Source: Fistulifera solaris
Taxonomy: Eukaryota > Bacillariophyta > Bacillariophyceae > Naviculales > Stauroneidaceae
DNA: 64,000 bases
Assembly (NCBI GenBank): GCA_030295235.1
Contig: AP026125.1
Span: forward strand, 1,550,001 to 1,614,000
Direction: 5' to 3'
Part shown: positions 20,752 to 33,057 of the stretch, in pieces
How positions within the stretch are numbered: the first letter of the stretch is position 1
Layout of the letters: each line of letters begins with the position of its first letter
Notes under the pieces: model-generated
What the model was told of the DNA's origin: nothing
The model's database searches: none
Seen by the model: only the letters and a program-made list of their open reading frames with translations
Translations under genes and position numbers: made by a program

Positions 20752-22703
20752 ATGAGGTCATCAATTATCTATCTTCTGTTGACTCAGTCCTTCCTTGCGG
20801 CTAGTGGCTCCGATGAAACGTGCGTTATTCTGGAGACCGGAGAAACTCAGTGTCATGCAAATGCCCCTGGCGACGAAAAACACGATGAAACGGAATCCGT
20901 ATCAACGCAACAAGCCCCAGTATGTTCCCTCTATATCGCTGAATCTACCATTCCTGGAGCAGGACTTGGTATGTTTACAGGGGTTGCCCGCAAAGCCAAG
21001 GAAGTGATTTGGCCGGGAGACGTCGTAAACCCTGTCGTTGACCGAAAGTATCATCAAATGGTTCTCGGACCCGAAACGTACAAAAGCGAGGATGTTTCTC
21101 TCAACCCCCTGGAAGATTACGAATGGCTGGGAGGTGCTATGGGAATACAGCACGAGACAGCGCACCCGTATGTGTGGCCGCGTTTTATCCACGCATTTGC
21201 TCCGGGGTTTACTTCCGTTCTCAACAGTCATCCTGCGCTGTTCAACTGCGACCTGAAGTCCATACCCAAATACGATATTAATGGGCTACACCGCTCCAAG
21301 GATCCTGGGGTCGGCGCTTTCACGCCGTACTTTGGAGGTAATCATATAGCTTTGGAAGACATTCAAACGGGGGCGGAACTTTTCCTCTACTATGGCGACC
21401 CGTATTTTCGACTTCGGACGAAGATTTACGGCTTATTGCCCTTGCCCATTCACCATGATTATGCGGATATCTACGTCAAGAAGTACTATTCAGCAATCAG
21501 CGCGTTGATGTATCTAGGGATCTGGAACTATCTTGTCGATAACTTTCCATACTATCGTCGGCTTATGAATGCAATGCCCAAGACGAAGGAGGACTTGGAA
21601 CTTGTTGTGAACGGAAGTATTCGAGATATGCATCGTCCAGCTGCTACTCGTTCTCTTCAGAAGCTCGGTGAAGAGGGACGATGCGTTGACACGTTGGAAG
21701 TTCGTCCTTCCACTATCCCACAAGCAGGACGCGGGGCATTTGCAACTCGATTCCTTCCGAAAGGCATTGTGGTAACGGGGACACCACTTATCTTTGTCCC
21801 CACAGATGACTTTTTCAAAATGTATGAGGGAGATTGGGAAACGAAAAAGAAGTACCCATCAAGGAGAAGGTCGTCCACTATCAGATCTCTTACAACTACT
21901 GCCTTCATCATCCCGACTCGAGTATCTTTCTCTGTCCTTACGGAATTGGTGTCAACTACATCAATCACGGCGGAAAAGACGGTGCAAACGTTAAATTGCA
22001 ATGGGCTAGTGAAGGCGAACTTGGTCACAACAACACAATACTCCAGCAGAGTCCCCGACATTTGCTCGGCAACGCTGCTCCCCGCATATTTTTGAATTAC
22101 GTCGCGACTCAAGATATTCAAGAAGGAGAGGAAATTCTTTTAGACTACGGTGACGCGTGGCAGGCGGCGTGGGATCATCATGTTCGTACCTTCGAAGAAC
22201 ATCGAGTAGAAGGTTCGACAGACTACCAATCCGCACGGGATTGGACAAAGAAGAATTTGGATACGATGCTGCGCACCGAAGAGGAACAGGTAGAAAATCC
22301 GTATCCATTTCATTTTGCACTGCAGTGCATCATAGACTATGACTTAGATCGTCGTTCTCTGCTGTCGTTATGGGGCCGTGAGCATACTCCTTCAATTCCT
22401 TGTCGCATAAAGAAGCGACGAAAAGCGATCAGTGGAAACTACGAATACAAGGTATTGTACAAGGCAATCGGCACTGCTGGCCATCAGATTTCGAAGCAAC
22501 TAATCGAGGATATCGAAGACATGAAATGGACTGAATCCGATTGGCTTCCTCAGGCAGCCCTCCGATTTATAGATCGCCCGTACTCGACAGACTTATTGCT
22601 CCCTCATGCATTCCGCCATCCCATCGGCTTACCCGATGACTTATTCCCCGACGCCTGGAGGAATGTACACTTGTCGTTTGCGGACTTTGCAAGCAGTCAA
22701 TAG
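20752..22703 (+). CDS. Secretory-pathway protein with two SET-like domains, one frame break
   Basis: Starts with a signal peptide (MRSSIIYLLLTQSFLAASGS), unusual for SET proteins, most of which are nuclear or plastid. The first SET-like unit spans about residues 60-225 (CSLYIAESTIPGAGLGMFTG ... GAELFLYYGD). The second spans about 305-470 (VRPSTIPQAGRGAFATRFLP ... GVNYINHGGKDGANV ... EILLDYGD) and keeps the NH and DYG motifs of the SET core. A frame switch lies at the GGG at 21836-21838, apparently one G short; corrected length is 650 residues. SET domains move methyl groups from S-adenosylmethionine to lysines. The substrate here is unknown. The C-terminal 180 residues show no domain I recognise. 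Confidence 0.8.
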
Positions 22704-23087
22704 ATGCTTTTTGTGAACCAATATGTACCGTCGTCCTCATACATCATTATACGAATGTTATACTAACGACGTCGATTTAGTCTCTACAAACCAATTTATA
22801 GTCATTATTTTTCCAGACACTTTGAGGATTCAGAACTGAGGAACGAAAGAGGAAGAGTCGCTTTTCATCTGTCGGATGTGCCGGTGCTCTCTAGCGGGTT
22901 CGCTTTGTTCGAACATCAGAGTAAGTAACGAGCTCTGGTTCGCATCTACATGGCAAGGTGCGTTAAGTGCCTGTGTGGCTGAAGCATCAATTCGAAAAAA
23001 GGGGCCCCCGTATGTCTAGCTAGCGTTCATGATACCCTTTCCTGACTTGTAGCTCGCTGCTACTTTGCAAAACGCAAAGTGCTTCAA
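22704..23087. other. Convergent intergenic stretch
   Basis: 0.38 kb between the 3' ends of the SET gene and the coiled-coil gene. No feature was recognised. Confidence 0.4.
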
Positions 23088-24803
23088 TTACATCTCCAGG
23101 TTCTGATTTTGAAACGATCGTGCCTTATCTGTTTTAAGCTGTTTTGCTTCCATGTTACGAGCGTGCGCAATACTTTCCATTTGCTCCCAAAGTTCATCTT
23201 CTTCTCGTTTCACCGTCGATGCCCGTGTTTTTAGTTCATTGATTGCACTTTGATAGTGATCACGATCTAGCATTGCCTGAACTTTCTCTGTTTCTGTAAC
23301 AAATCGGGCAGTGCGAGCTTCTGCAATTTGAATACGAAGTCTCACTATTTCTCCGCGCAATGAAGCAATTTCCAACGGGGAAGTAGCAGCATAAGAATCC
23401 TTGCCTTTGTCTTCAATTCTTTTGTTCGTTTCCAGAATATCGTTTCTATCGAAAGAACGGAACTCGTCGTCGGGTAGGTCCCTTTGTGGAGACTCATAGA
23501 AACTAGTCTCAAGAGTGAGATTCGTGTAGCCACGTTGGTTGTCCATTCCACTTTGCCGCAAATCGCAGGGAAGGTCAACATTATCTTGCAATTTCGGCTT
23601 ACTGGGCAACCGAAGACCTGCAATCGCCGTTCTAGGGTTTAGTTTTATTCCAAAACCTCGATTCGTCTCTGCATCCAAATGATGACTTGTAGCAATAGGT
23701 CGGCTGAAAGTCTCACGTTCGTCGTCATTCTGCCAGCTAGGCATCTCTTTCAAAGGTGTATGAAAGTCATCAATATTTGGCTCAATCGTGCTTTCGTCTG
23801 GAAGAAACGGTATGTCGCTCGTACTTCGTATGTGAAGCTGAGCGAAATCAGATGCATCGGCGGTAAAATGAATGTTTTTACTCGCACGCGACGGTGTACG
23901 CTGCGATGGGACCGAGCTTTCATCCCAAGGCGATCTAGCGAATGATCCACTTTGCATGACCTGCTCATCCGGTCTCAGCGTAACATCCATTGCTTCTTCT
24001 TCGAAATTACCGGATTCGTGAAGAAAGAAATCCATGTCATCGTCACGTTGTCGATGAGCCACGGTCGAGTTCAGTCGGTAAACGTCTTTCGATAAAACGG
24101 TGCAATCTGTGACTGTTCTCCCTAACATGAGTCCGGCATTAACAATTGTTTGGTAAGCAAACTTTTTGGTATTCGCGTCGGCTCTGCAAGCTAGTAAAGC
24201 AGGCCTCTGATGAACAAGTTCTGCCGCATTCTGGTCTTTGAGTTGATTTGCTTGAGCGCTTCGTCGTACCAGGCCATCCTCTTCATTCCTCTTTGCACCG
24301 CAAGACGAAAAGAGAAGAGCGCTGTCCAGCAAGGATCCACGACCTTGCAGATGACGCAACCGAGGAGTCGTCACACTTTCCAACTGACGAAGGTTTGCCG
24401 CACACAACAAAGGATATCGCGAAATAACATTTTGATCATTCGTGTCAGCGTCTTGACTATCCTCTTTGTTGTTCTCCTCGACGGCAAGGACGTGAGACTC
24501 CCGTGGTATTGAATGCGTGACCGATGTAGGTGAAATCAGTTTTGGTGCTGGATGACTCGTTTCTCGTCCTCGTTTCAGCGTTGCCTGAATAATCGGACTC
24601 ATGAACGCCGACGTCCGAGTCAATTCCGTAGGGACGTGTAATGTTTCTCTTGCCTGCCGCAGTCGTTCCTCTTCGAGTTTTCGTTGTTGTCTGCGAGCGA
24701 AACGTTCTCTCACATCCGCATACGATGGGCGTCCGGGGGACTTGGACAACCGGGCATTTAACGGCGTTTGTGCCGTTGCATCGGCTTCACCGATGTCCGT
24801 CAT
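23088..24803 (-). CDS. Hypothetical protein with C-terminal coiled coil
   Basis: Intact frame; the ATG at 24803 (MTDIGEADATAQTPLNARLS) is preferred because the upstream in-frame extension begins with TTG. It gives 571 residues. Near residues 25-60 is a basic, Arg/Glu-rich helix (DVRERFARRQQRKLEEERLR). The long middle (about 70-460) is polar and probably disordered. The last 110 residues (LRGEIVRLRIQIAEARTARF onward) form a heptad-type coiled coil. No catalytic motif was found. Such an architecture suits a scaffold or cytoskeletal/centrosomal protein, but that is only a guess. It is divergent from the sulfotransferase-like gene, with a 0.5-kb shared upstream region. Confidence 0.75.
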   Translation of the reverse strand: MTDIGEADATAQTPLNARLSKSPGRPSYADVRERFARRQQRKLEEERLRQARETLHVPTELTRTSAFMSPIIQATLKRGRETSHPAPKLISPTSVTHSIPRESHVLAVEENNKEDSQDADTNDQNVISRYPLLCAANLRQLESVTTPRLRHLQGRGSLLDSALLFSSCGAKRNEEDGLVRRSAQANQLKDQNAAELVHQRPALLACRADANTKKFAYQTIVNAGLMLGRTVTDCTVLSKDVYRLNSTVAHRQRDDDMDFFLHESGNFEEEAMDVTLRPDEQVMQSGSFARSPWDESSVPSQRTPSRASKNIHFTADASDFAQLHIRSTSDIPFLPDESTIEPNIDDFHTPLKEMPSWQNDDERETFSRPIATSHHLDAETNRGFGIKLNPRTAIAGLRLPSKPKLQDNVDLPCDLRQSGMDNQRGYTNLTLETSFYESPQRDLPDDEFRSFDRNDILETNKRIEDKGKDSYAATSPLEIASLRGEIVRLRIQIAEARTARFVTETEKVQAMLDRDHYQSAINELKTRASTVKREEDELWEQMESIAHARNMEAKQLKTDKARSFQNQNLEM

Positions 24804-25304
24804 CTTCAGTGCACTGATTTCTTCGGTAAAGACGTTCAAAAGCAGAATATTCAATTGAGCTTCAGTGCATTCATGTTCAGTGGATCGATCGGTCGAGGCC
24901 TTGGTCTCTTATTTGCTTGCACCTTGAAATTTCGTCCATTTCCGCCGTACACAAGAACGAAATATTTCCAAAACGAGTTTCGAATTAAATAGACCTCGCT
25001 GCGACCTGTAAGTATCTATTTTTGTGTAATCGTATGTTTGAATTTTCCGATAGATTTCTAAGGATTATTCCGGGACTGGCCCTAATCACGCAAAAGGTAA
25101 TATACTTCTTTTGCACTGTCAAAGGAGAAGACGTTTCGGAACATGGTTCGAAACACGACCGTTCAGAACTATCCGCAATAAATTTAGCTGGTCGGCGACG
25201 CGACGCATTTCTTCGCCTTTGGCGACCGCAAAAAGCGTTCACAACATTATTTTTCGAACAACAAGGACGGCTTCCATTGCTTCGAAAGACGGCCTAGAAC
25301 AAAC
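24804..25304. promoter_or_regulatory. Shared promoter region of two divergent genes
   Basis: 0.5 kb between the coiled-coil gene (minus) and the sulfotransferase-like gene (plus). Nothing beyond short open frames was seen. Confidence 0.4.
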
Positions 25305-26324
25305 ATGGATTTCATCGAATGGGCTGCTCATTTTCCGACGGAACGCGGAAGTTGGGCGGAGTTTGTCAAGGATGTCACGATCGGCATCATCGCCGGTCAT
25401 TTGCGGTGCATGTCCATGATCTATAAATTCGCCAAACATCAAGTGTTACGGCGTGCTCTGAAAAACGTGGGTCTTGTTGAAGAAATCTATCCGACAATTC
25501 AAAATGGTAAAATAGACTACGCCTTTGTTGGTTATGGGAGAACTGGAACGGTGAGTCGTCACTGCTTGTATTCTTGGTCGTCAATATTGAACAAAGCGAC
25601 TTACACTATTTCTTCTTGACAGTTTTCTGTTTATCTAGCGCTGAAACAACTTGGATTCAAAGGTGTTCACTCAGAGGAATGGGGAGACCAGCCGGAAGTT
25701 CTCGATTACTTTCATGAGCATATGGTCAAGCCGTCGATTGATGCGGGAGAAGTCATCGTCGGTGACCCTGATATGCGCGTGATTGCGAATTATGGATACA
25801 CGGCGGTATTCGATATTGTTCCAGCAATCTACTATGAGCAAATGCTCAATCAATTTCCCGATTGCAAATTCATTTTGACTTCGCGTGACAGTGAATCTTG
25901 GTTCGAATCTTGGACGAGCATGACACAGATCGTCAGCACACCCTTACATTTGGCGGGAAAGTTGTTTCGTTTGCCTGCTTTGACAAAGGGTTCGGATTAT
26001 ATTCGGTGGCTGTTCGCTTACTTGAATCAGGACGCATCGATTCTAACTGCCCCTTGGCCCACCGATATCACAAATCGTGAAACAGCCATTCCGATGTACG
26101 AAGCGCACAACAAACGTGTACGAGAGATCATTCCACCAGAGAAGCTTCTCGAATATCATCCCCGAGAAGGATGGGAGCCTCTTTGCAAATTCATGGAGTT
26201 GGATCCCTGTCCCACGACGCCGTTTCCTCACAGTAATTCCCGTCTTTCGATGCGCGTTCAAGCTTGGTCGGCATTCTTGTTGTTGCTGGAAGGTGCCCTG
26301 GTTCTCTTTTTGGTGTTTCACTGA
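25305..26324 (+). CDS. Sulfotransferase-like P-loop protein with C-terminal membrane anchor, two exons
   Basis: Exons 25305-25550 and 25623-26324 around a 72-bp intron (GTGAGT...TGACAG) give 315 residues. The intron splits the nucleotide loop: FVGYGRTGT from exon 1 and FSVYLALKQLGFKGVHSEEW from exon 2. This G-x-GRTGT-x-S pattern and the later FILTSRDSESWFESW are typical of the Sulfotransfer_4 group common in fungi, plants and algae, where the loop binds PAPS. The last about 25 residues (AWSAFLLLLEGALVLFLVFH) form one membrane segment at the very C-terminus, suggesting tail anchoring in the ER or Golgi. The natural acceptor is unknown. An N-terminal hydrophobic patch is weak. Confidence 0.78.
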
Positions 26325-27206
26325 TTCGAAAGCTTTTTGCGCCCAAGAAAAAGCAAACGAAAGCCAAAGTATTGTGAAAACAATGATGTAAAGGCGATCG
26401 CTGGGTCAACCATGATGCGTTTCAATAACGAGTGCGTCGCACTTTGAGTAATCGAGTTCATTTATTAACATTTGAACCTGTACGAGTGGTAGTACGAAAT
26501 AAATTTAATCAGCATAGGTTAATTGACTATTTCTGAGTGAAAGGAGACGCTTGAGGGGGCGATAAAACTGGTACCGGTACTTTATACTGTTGTACGTCAT
26601 CAAGCCTGTCCGTAATCTTAAGACCTTTTCGAGGTAAAGGTAATACTTCGGCCGCAAAGAGTCGATGCGTGCATTTCTAACGCCGCGACATGTAACAGCA
26701 TCCAAGTAAGGACAAACGTAGTCCCGATCCTGCGGAACGAGCGGGAGTTCGGGAGCAAAGCGTTCTGTGGATTCATGACTGATATTCAGTCGTGGAGAAC
26801 GTCGTTTACACTTTCGCTTACAGTGAAACATGGAAAACAACGGTTCGCAGGCTTTTTGACGTGAGATGATTTGAGGCGCGTTTTTGTAATGCTGTAGTTG
26901 CATAGAAATAAGGACGAAGTAGTTTACCAAGCTGGTGGTATGAATGGAGGTCTTTTTAGAATTAATATTGACTCACTCATGACTTATGAATATGCAGTCT
27001 TGGTAAGGTGATGCCACTTTCTGGGTGATAGTAAAAGGAAATCTGTCTGTCTTCGTTCGCGCGCAGATCTCCAATCAGGGTACTGCGTGCACCGCACTTT
27101 ACTTGCGCATTATTAGCATTGAAATGAAAAGCTACCTGGTAGATATCTTGCGCATAATTACAGCATATCATTGCACCGCAGTTAAACCTAATCATTATGA
27201 CTAACG
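26325..27206. other. Intergenic stretch with two unproven minus-strand reading frames
   Basis: 0.9 kb between the sulfotransferase-like gene and PEX1. On the minus strand a 72-codon frame begins with ATG at 27195, only 11 bp from the PEX1 start. A second frame (26505 to about 26930, no ATG at its first codon) follows. They could be exons of one small Cys-containing protein (VCPYLDAVTCRGVRNARID). I could not find a splice pair that joins them cleanly and saw no family match. Confidence 0.3.
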
Positions 27207-30200
27207 ATGCATCGAGAACGATTTCGTGTTATTTGGAGTACCCGCGCCCAAGAAACGTACAACCTGTTTGCGCGGCTGCCGCGTCGAACCGCCCAGCGCC
27301 TAGGTAATGGACAAGGCAAAGAGAATACGTTTCTTCCTCTTGCTCTACGCTTTGAGGAAGATGAGGATCCTGTATTCGCTTCTTTCAACGGAGGATTCAT
27401 TGAGGGTGCGGCACAAGATTTAGGTGAGTTTCTGCGATGAGCGACTCTTTTTTTGCAGTTCATTATGAATAAGGACCAATGAGGAATCAGCTGATTTGTC
27501 AAGACAACTGAAAGCTTATATGTTGATCAAAACCACTGTTGCCTTCCTACCGAGGTTCGACATATTTTTTACTAGCTAGCGTATCGTTTCTCGGCTTTGC
27601 TCTCACAATCAAGTATTCTAATTTGAATTCTTAGACGCGCAAGTCATTGAGTTACCCCGTCAGCTTTTCAGAAATCAGGAAACAAAGACGCATATATGGA
27701 TAGAGTGTATACCGATGCCGTTCACAGCGAAGGAAATCCACGTTGAACCATTGACTTATCGGGACTGGGAATTGTTGGAGGCATGGTCCTGTCAACTCGA
27801 AGAGTTCTTGTTGCAGCAAGTTTCGATCGTTTACCCCGGACAAACGCTTGCTTTACAAGTGAACAAGGGTACCACTGCTTGTGTGCAAGTGAGGCGATCT
27901 GGCTTTCAAGCAGCTGCAAATCCGTGGGAAGATGAGACCGTACTGCAGGACAGGCTTCAGTGTCTTTGTTTGAAAAGCGATACTTCAGTCAGCGTCTCGC
28001 CAAAAACAAGGCCTTCATCTGATCAAGACGCGCGTCTTCTTCTCGTTCCCTGTCTGCAAGACTATAGCGCGTCGATGCAACAGTTCGCCAAATCTTTCAA
28101 TGTCGATGTCGTAAATGTTCCTCTCTTTTCAGCTGCAGTACATCCAGAAACGCTGAGCATGATTCTTGGGCCCAAGCTTTCGGGACACTTGACGGCATGC
28201 AACGCTTTGCTACAATATGACGCTGAGAAACGCCAGATGCGGAAAGAAACTGCTATCGTTCGATTAACCACATCCGAACTGGTGGCCAAGAATGCAATCG
28301 GTAGGTAGTTCGATTTGTGTCATGATCGCCTTCCTTGTCGGTGACGAACAACACCATGCTAATTCTGAAACATCATGTGTGACGAGATTTAACTCAATTT
28401 ATTCTGAGATACTTGTGATGTTTGTCTGATTGGTAATTACTGCTCGACATTTATTCTAACGTTTCGTCGCCTCCGTGCACACAGCTGTTTACCCATTAAT
28501 TCGCTTGAAACTAAACGGCCGACTTCTGATTGATCACATGGCGATTCGCATTCTAGAAGAATCAGACATCAAGTTGGTCAATAATGAACATCTGTTGAAA
28601 ACTGGTCGTCTATCACTTTGTCCGGTAATTATCACCGGAAATAGCAGGGTGTCCAAGTGGCGTCGACCCGATATCATTTCTGGTTTCGACTGCATAAGTT
28701 CACTTCCAGAAAACACAAATGGGTTTAATTCTTCAATCTTTCAACATTGTTTTATTGACTCAGGGAGCTACGTGACTCTCCCGCTGGTCGAGTCTCATAG
28801 TTATGAGCGGACTTTGTTTCGAATTGATTGCGTGGAGAGCCACTCATTTTTGCCTGTGGATTGCTTACAACCACTTTTTGAAAACAGCCCACAGCCGAAG
28901 AGCGAACCGGAACTTATTCGCCGTGACTTGGATGTCAGCTTGGTTGATACACTTCCAGATGTAATTCTTATCGATGAGGAACTTGCTGAAAGCGTTATAA
29001 AATTTCTGGATCTACGTGGCTTTGTAATTTATGGGCAAACGGGCAGTGGTAAGACCCATCTAGCTCTTTTGCATGCGACACATTCGCAATTGAAAGAAGG
29101 ACGCGGCACCATTTACTTAGACTGTCGGAAGCTTCGCGAGACTAGGGAGCTATCAATACAAAACCTTGTACAAGAGGTTGTTAAAGTGTTCGAAGATGCA
29201 ACAAATTTCCTCTCCTGTACCGTCATTTTAGACGATCTCGACCAAATCGTTCCCTCAGTTGCATCGTCTTCAGACTCGAATGAAAGCTCACGAGTGCAGC
29301 AAATTAATCCTGCAACTGTACAACATTCTAAGTTGATGAGCGATGCGTTGTTTCACGCAATAAACTACGCCCGAACAATGCTGAACGGACAAATTCGCGT
29401 CATTGCGACGTGTGAGTCGCCGCATTCCATTCCCGCAGAAATATTCAAATTGATTGGCGACGAAACCGCTGTTTTGGTTCCCCAATTATCGGCACGCAAT
29501 CGTGAGAATTTGTTTCTCAAGATCCTTCAGTCGCGAAATGTCCATGTTCCTGTAAGTGGAGAGCTCAGCGTGCCAAGGATAACTGAGGAATATCGAGCGC
29601 GTGATATCCGTCATCTTGCCCTTCGCGTTGCAAAGAAAATAGAGAGTGCTATCCCAGGTGCAGTTCCAGAGTTCGGTGAAATTTTGAACGAGGAGGTCAC
29701 TTCCTATGTTCCGATGAGTCAAGTCAATGCATCGGTGGAACGTATTGACTTGTCAATTTCCTGGACAGAGATTGGTGGTCTATTTCGAGCGAAACAAGCT
29801 CTGCTTGAAACTGTTATTAGACCGTCACTTTACCCGCGAATTTATGCGAACTCGAAAGTCCGACAGCCCAATGGTATTCTACTGTTTGGCCCACCTGGAA
29901 CTGGAAAAACATGCATTGTACCTGCGTTGGCCAAGAAATGTGGATATAGACTGGTCACATGCAGAGGCCCCGAACTGCTAGACAAATATATCGGCGCTTC
30001 AGAGGCCAATGTGCGCAAATTATTTGCTCGGGCTGCTTCGGTGGCTCCCTCTATTCTCTTTCTCGACGAGTTGGACGCCCTTGCTCCACGTCGGGGCTCG
30101 GACAACACTGGCGTCACAGACCGTATCGTGAACCAGCTTCTCACGTTTCTGGATGGCGTGGAAGAAGTATCAGCTGGTAAAGTGTACGTGGTTGCTGCAA

Positions 30201-30685
30201 CTTCCAGACCCGATAAAGTAGATCCAGCACTTTTACGGCCCGGCCGGTTGGAAAAGCATATTTACCTTGGCTATCCGAGCCTACAGGAAGCAGAAGACAT
30301 TATCTCGAAGATCGCTTTGCGCTACACTCTTACGAATGAGGCGAGCGAAATCATTGAGGATGGTTCACTTGTTCGCCAGTTACCTGCCACGGTCTTTTCT
30401 CATTTGTCGCCAGCAGATATCAAGGGGGCTTTCGATCGTGCCAATGTTGATGCTATTCGGCAAACGTTAACAGCAGGCGAAAAGTCTAAAGAAATTCAAA
30501 TAAATGCTGAGAAGGTGGCGAGCGCCTTAAAATCGTGCCAACCGTCTCTATCCAAAGATGAATACGAAAAGTTGATTTCATGTTATGCTTCGCTTCGAGG
30601 ACTAGAAGGTCGGGGCCAAGATTCAGGCTCTCGGGTCGAATCCTCAGGATCGAATGGAAGCCACCTACGTGCGGCTTTGAAGTAG
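27207..30685 (+). CDS. PEX1: Peroxin-1, AAA ATPase of peroxisome biogenesis, three exons
   Basis: Exons 27207-27423, 27635-28300 and 28485-30685, with introns of 211 and 184 bp, give 1027 residues in one frame. The N-terminal domain has the PEX1 pattern: LPRRTAQRL, FASFNGG, then IHVEPLTYRDWELLEAWSCQ and LEEFLLQQVSIVYPGQ across the exon 2 region. Exon 3 carries AAA D1 (GQTGSGKTHLALLH) and AAA D2, which is the PEX1-type one: WTEIGGLFRAKQALLET, GILLFGPPGTGKT, PELLDKYIGASEANVRKLF, LFLDELDALAPRRGSDNTGV and TSRPDKVDPALLRPGRL. With PEX6 it extracts ubiquitinated PEX5 from the peroxisome membrane. The protein is shorter than human PEX1 (1283). The intron joints restore codons exactly (G|AC, G|CT). 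Confidence 0.93.
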
Positions 30686-30813
30686 TAGTAATTGTTCAAT
30701 ATATATATCTTAGATTCAGATTATTGTGATTAGTCTGTGATTGCCTTATTGTCGTGAAAAAGCGAGCTACAAATCGAACTTTGGTCATAGCTAATAGGAC
30801 GAGGAACAGAGTG

Positions 30814-33034
30814 CTAACTCCCTTCCTTAGCGTTTCTTTCAGCTTCAAATACTATTGGGTCCTCCAGCTGTCCGCCAGTCAAAGACTCCAACAAAGCTAT
30901 CTCAAACCAGTTTAAATTCCATCCCTGTTGACTTGAAACTATATTGAGAACTTGCACACCCGAGGACAGGTTTACCACATGCGATACATCAGTCCACTTC
31001 TGCCATTCCTTTGTTGCAGGGATGCTCTGTATTTCTCCTATAATCGAACCGTCCTTTTCAATACGAAAACTTCCATCTCCGTCGATACTAGCAACTCGGT
31101 ACGTTATTTCATAATCGCCGGCAACAGTAACGTTCAGCTTATAGGAAGCCGCCACACCTTTGTTGAGCCAACCCAGATTGAATCCCCCAGTATCAAGTTC
31201 ATCTGCAGTATTCTCTATCACTGCATTTTGCAACCGACAAAAACTTTCTGCTTCGATTCGCTCTAATTTATCTGGAGTAATGGTGTACGAAGGAGCTGCC
31301 TGGTCGCATTCAGTGTTCACACCCATAATCGCAACCGTCACTGCTTCATTCAAAGTACACTTTTCCAGCTTCGCGTTGTCTGCCACGTCAAACATGATTT
31401 GATTTGCATTTAAAATGTCCAATTTCTCGTTCTGCCATTTGTCAAGCAGCGCATAGTATAAATTTGTCCCTAAAATTGTAAAAGGACTTGATGGAGCGTC
31501 TATCTTTTCCACGGGAAAAAGCTCCACCCGATTTGGTTTCTTTCAAACAAATCAACAGCTTCTTGGTACCACTTGTTATGGTTCTCCCCGGCTTGCATCA
31601 TAAGAATCGGTACATGGTTGGTGGCGCGAAATTCCAGGTATGCTTGAAGGGACTCTAAGTTGTTCTCTGTCCAGTAATGGTGAAAACCCAACGCTGTGTT
31701 GTTTCTCGATATTGGGAAAATTCCTTTGTGATGAGTTCCGCCACAATTACCATTGAGAATGAACATGTGATTGGGATCAACCTGACGAATCTCTTCTATA
31801 GCTCGCTCGTAAAATGTTTTGAGCGGTGTGTTGTCAACTTCTTTGCAATCATTGGTGTTGTTACTTTGAAAAATCCAATCGACGGCGCCCAATAGATCGT
31901 AGCCAGCAACCCATTCATTGTCTCTGTACCGACGAGCTATTTCACGCCACAGGGCAATTGTCTTACGAATGTTTTCATCATCTTCCCACAGGGAAGGTTT
32001 CGTTATGTCGTAATCATACGCTGAGGAAGCTCTACCCTGTCCTCCCGGGGCTACTTGTAAAACTATGGCTAGATAAATCTCCTCTTGCGTACACCAGTCG
32101 ACGAGCTGATCAAGGAGATCAAAGCCTGTGAGCAGCCATGTATCATGGCCGCGCTCCGGCTCTTTTCGATAGGAAGTGTGAACAGATCGTAATGTAACGG
32201 TGCTTGAAAGAGATTGAATCCAAGGCTCTTCAATTTCTGGACGTCCTTTAGCGTAACGTAATTTTCTAGCCACTGTTTCCGAAACGAGGCAGTATCTGTA
32301 TAGCCGATGCGATCACGCAATAAATTGAGAAATTCGGTCGGAGTTTTCACCAGTTCATCCGCCAACATCATGTATGGTTCATGTACCATCCAACCTCCGA
32401 GACCCATGCCTTTGAAGTGAAGGATATTGCCTTTAGCATCAAGAATTTCGCGACCATGGGCCCTCACGAAACCTGTCGCTTCTTCAATAGTTTCAGAAAT
32501 TTCCCCTATTTCCTCAATATTGAGCGACTGTAAGTTCCAGCCTGGCTCAATGGAGCGAAGCAGTAGGGTAGACGATCCCTCTGGCAAACGAACATCGCGG
32601 CTGATAGAGTCGTAAACGTCGGCATCACCAGTATGTGGAACAGTTTCTATGCTAGCATAGATCTCTTTCGTAAAAGCATTTTCAAATCGGAAAGCCCCTT
32701 CACCATCGGCACTTGATATCTGAAATTGCACGCGATAGTAGGTCGAATTCAGCAGATTTACATCATACGCAACCCAGTCCCCTTTGGAAAGTGAAGCGAC
32801 TCTATTTTCACCAACAGTTGTTGATTGTTGCTCCGCTCCATCAAGCTCACAATAGCTTGAGGCTGGAATGAAGAGGAATGAAGACGCTTCTTCCAAGTCA
32901 TCGTACGATCCGCATTCGTTTTCTGTCAATGGCGTGCGGGTCCCGCAAAACGCAAACCGCTCATCGAAGAGACGGCGCCTTCCAGCAACGATTGGGTATA
33001 TCCACGGAAGTAAGGCGGGCGACCTTAATATCAT
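30814..33034 (-). CDS. GH5-fold protein flanked by two CBM6-like modules; acid/base motif lost
   Basis: Order along the protein: CBM6-like module (about residues 40-170, ending LRSIEPGWNLQSLNIEEIGE); a glycosidase family 5 barrel (HGREILDAKGN, HFKGMGLGGWMVHEPYMM, LGFNLFQAPLHYDLF, GFHHYWTENN, VPILMMQAGENHNKWY, IGWSFFPWK); then a second CBM6-like module (ERIEAESFCRLQ ... VLNIVSSQQGWNLNWFEIAL). Two frame switches lie at 4-base A runs (forward T runs at 32163-32166 and 31505-31508), each apparently one base short; corrected length is 740 residues. The GE nucleophile region is kept, but the NEP acid/base motif expected after GYDLL reads GAVDW. GH5 enzymes cut beta-glucans and related chains. Here binding without cleavage is possible. 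The secretion signal is weak. Confidence 0.8.
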
Positions 33035-33057
33035 TTTCGATATTGACTACGATAATA

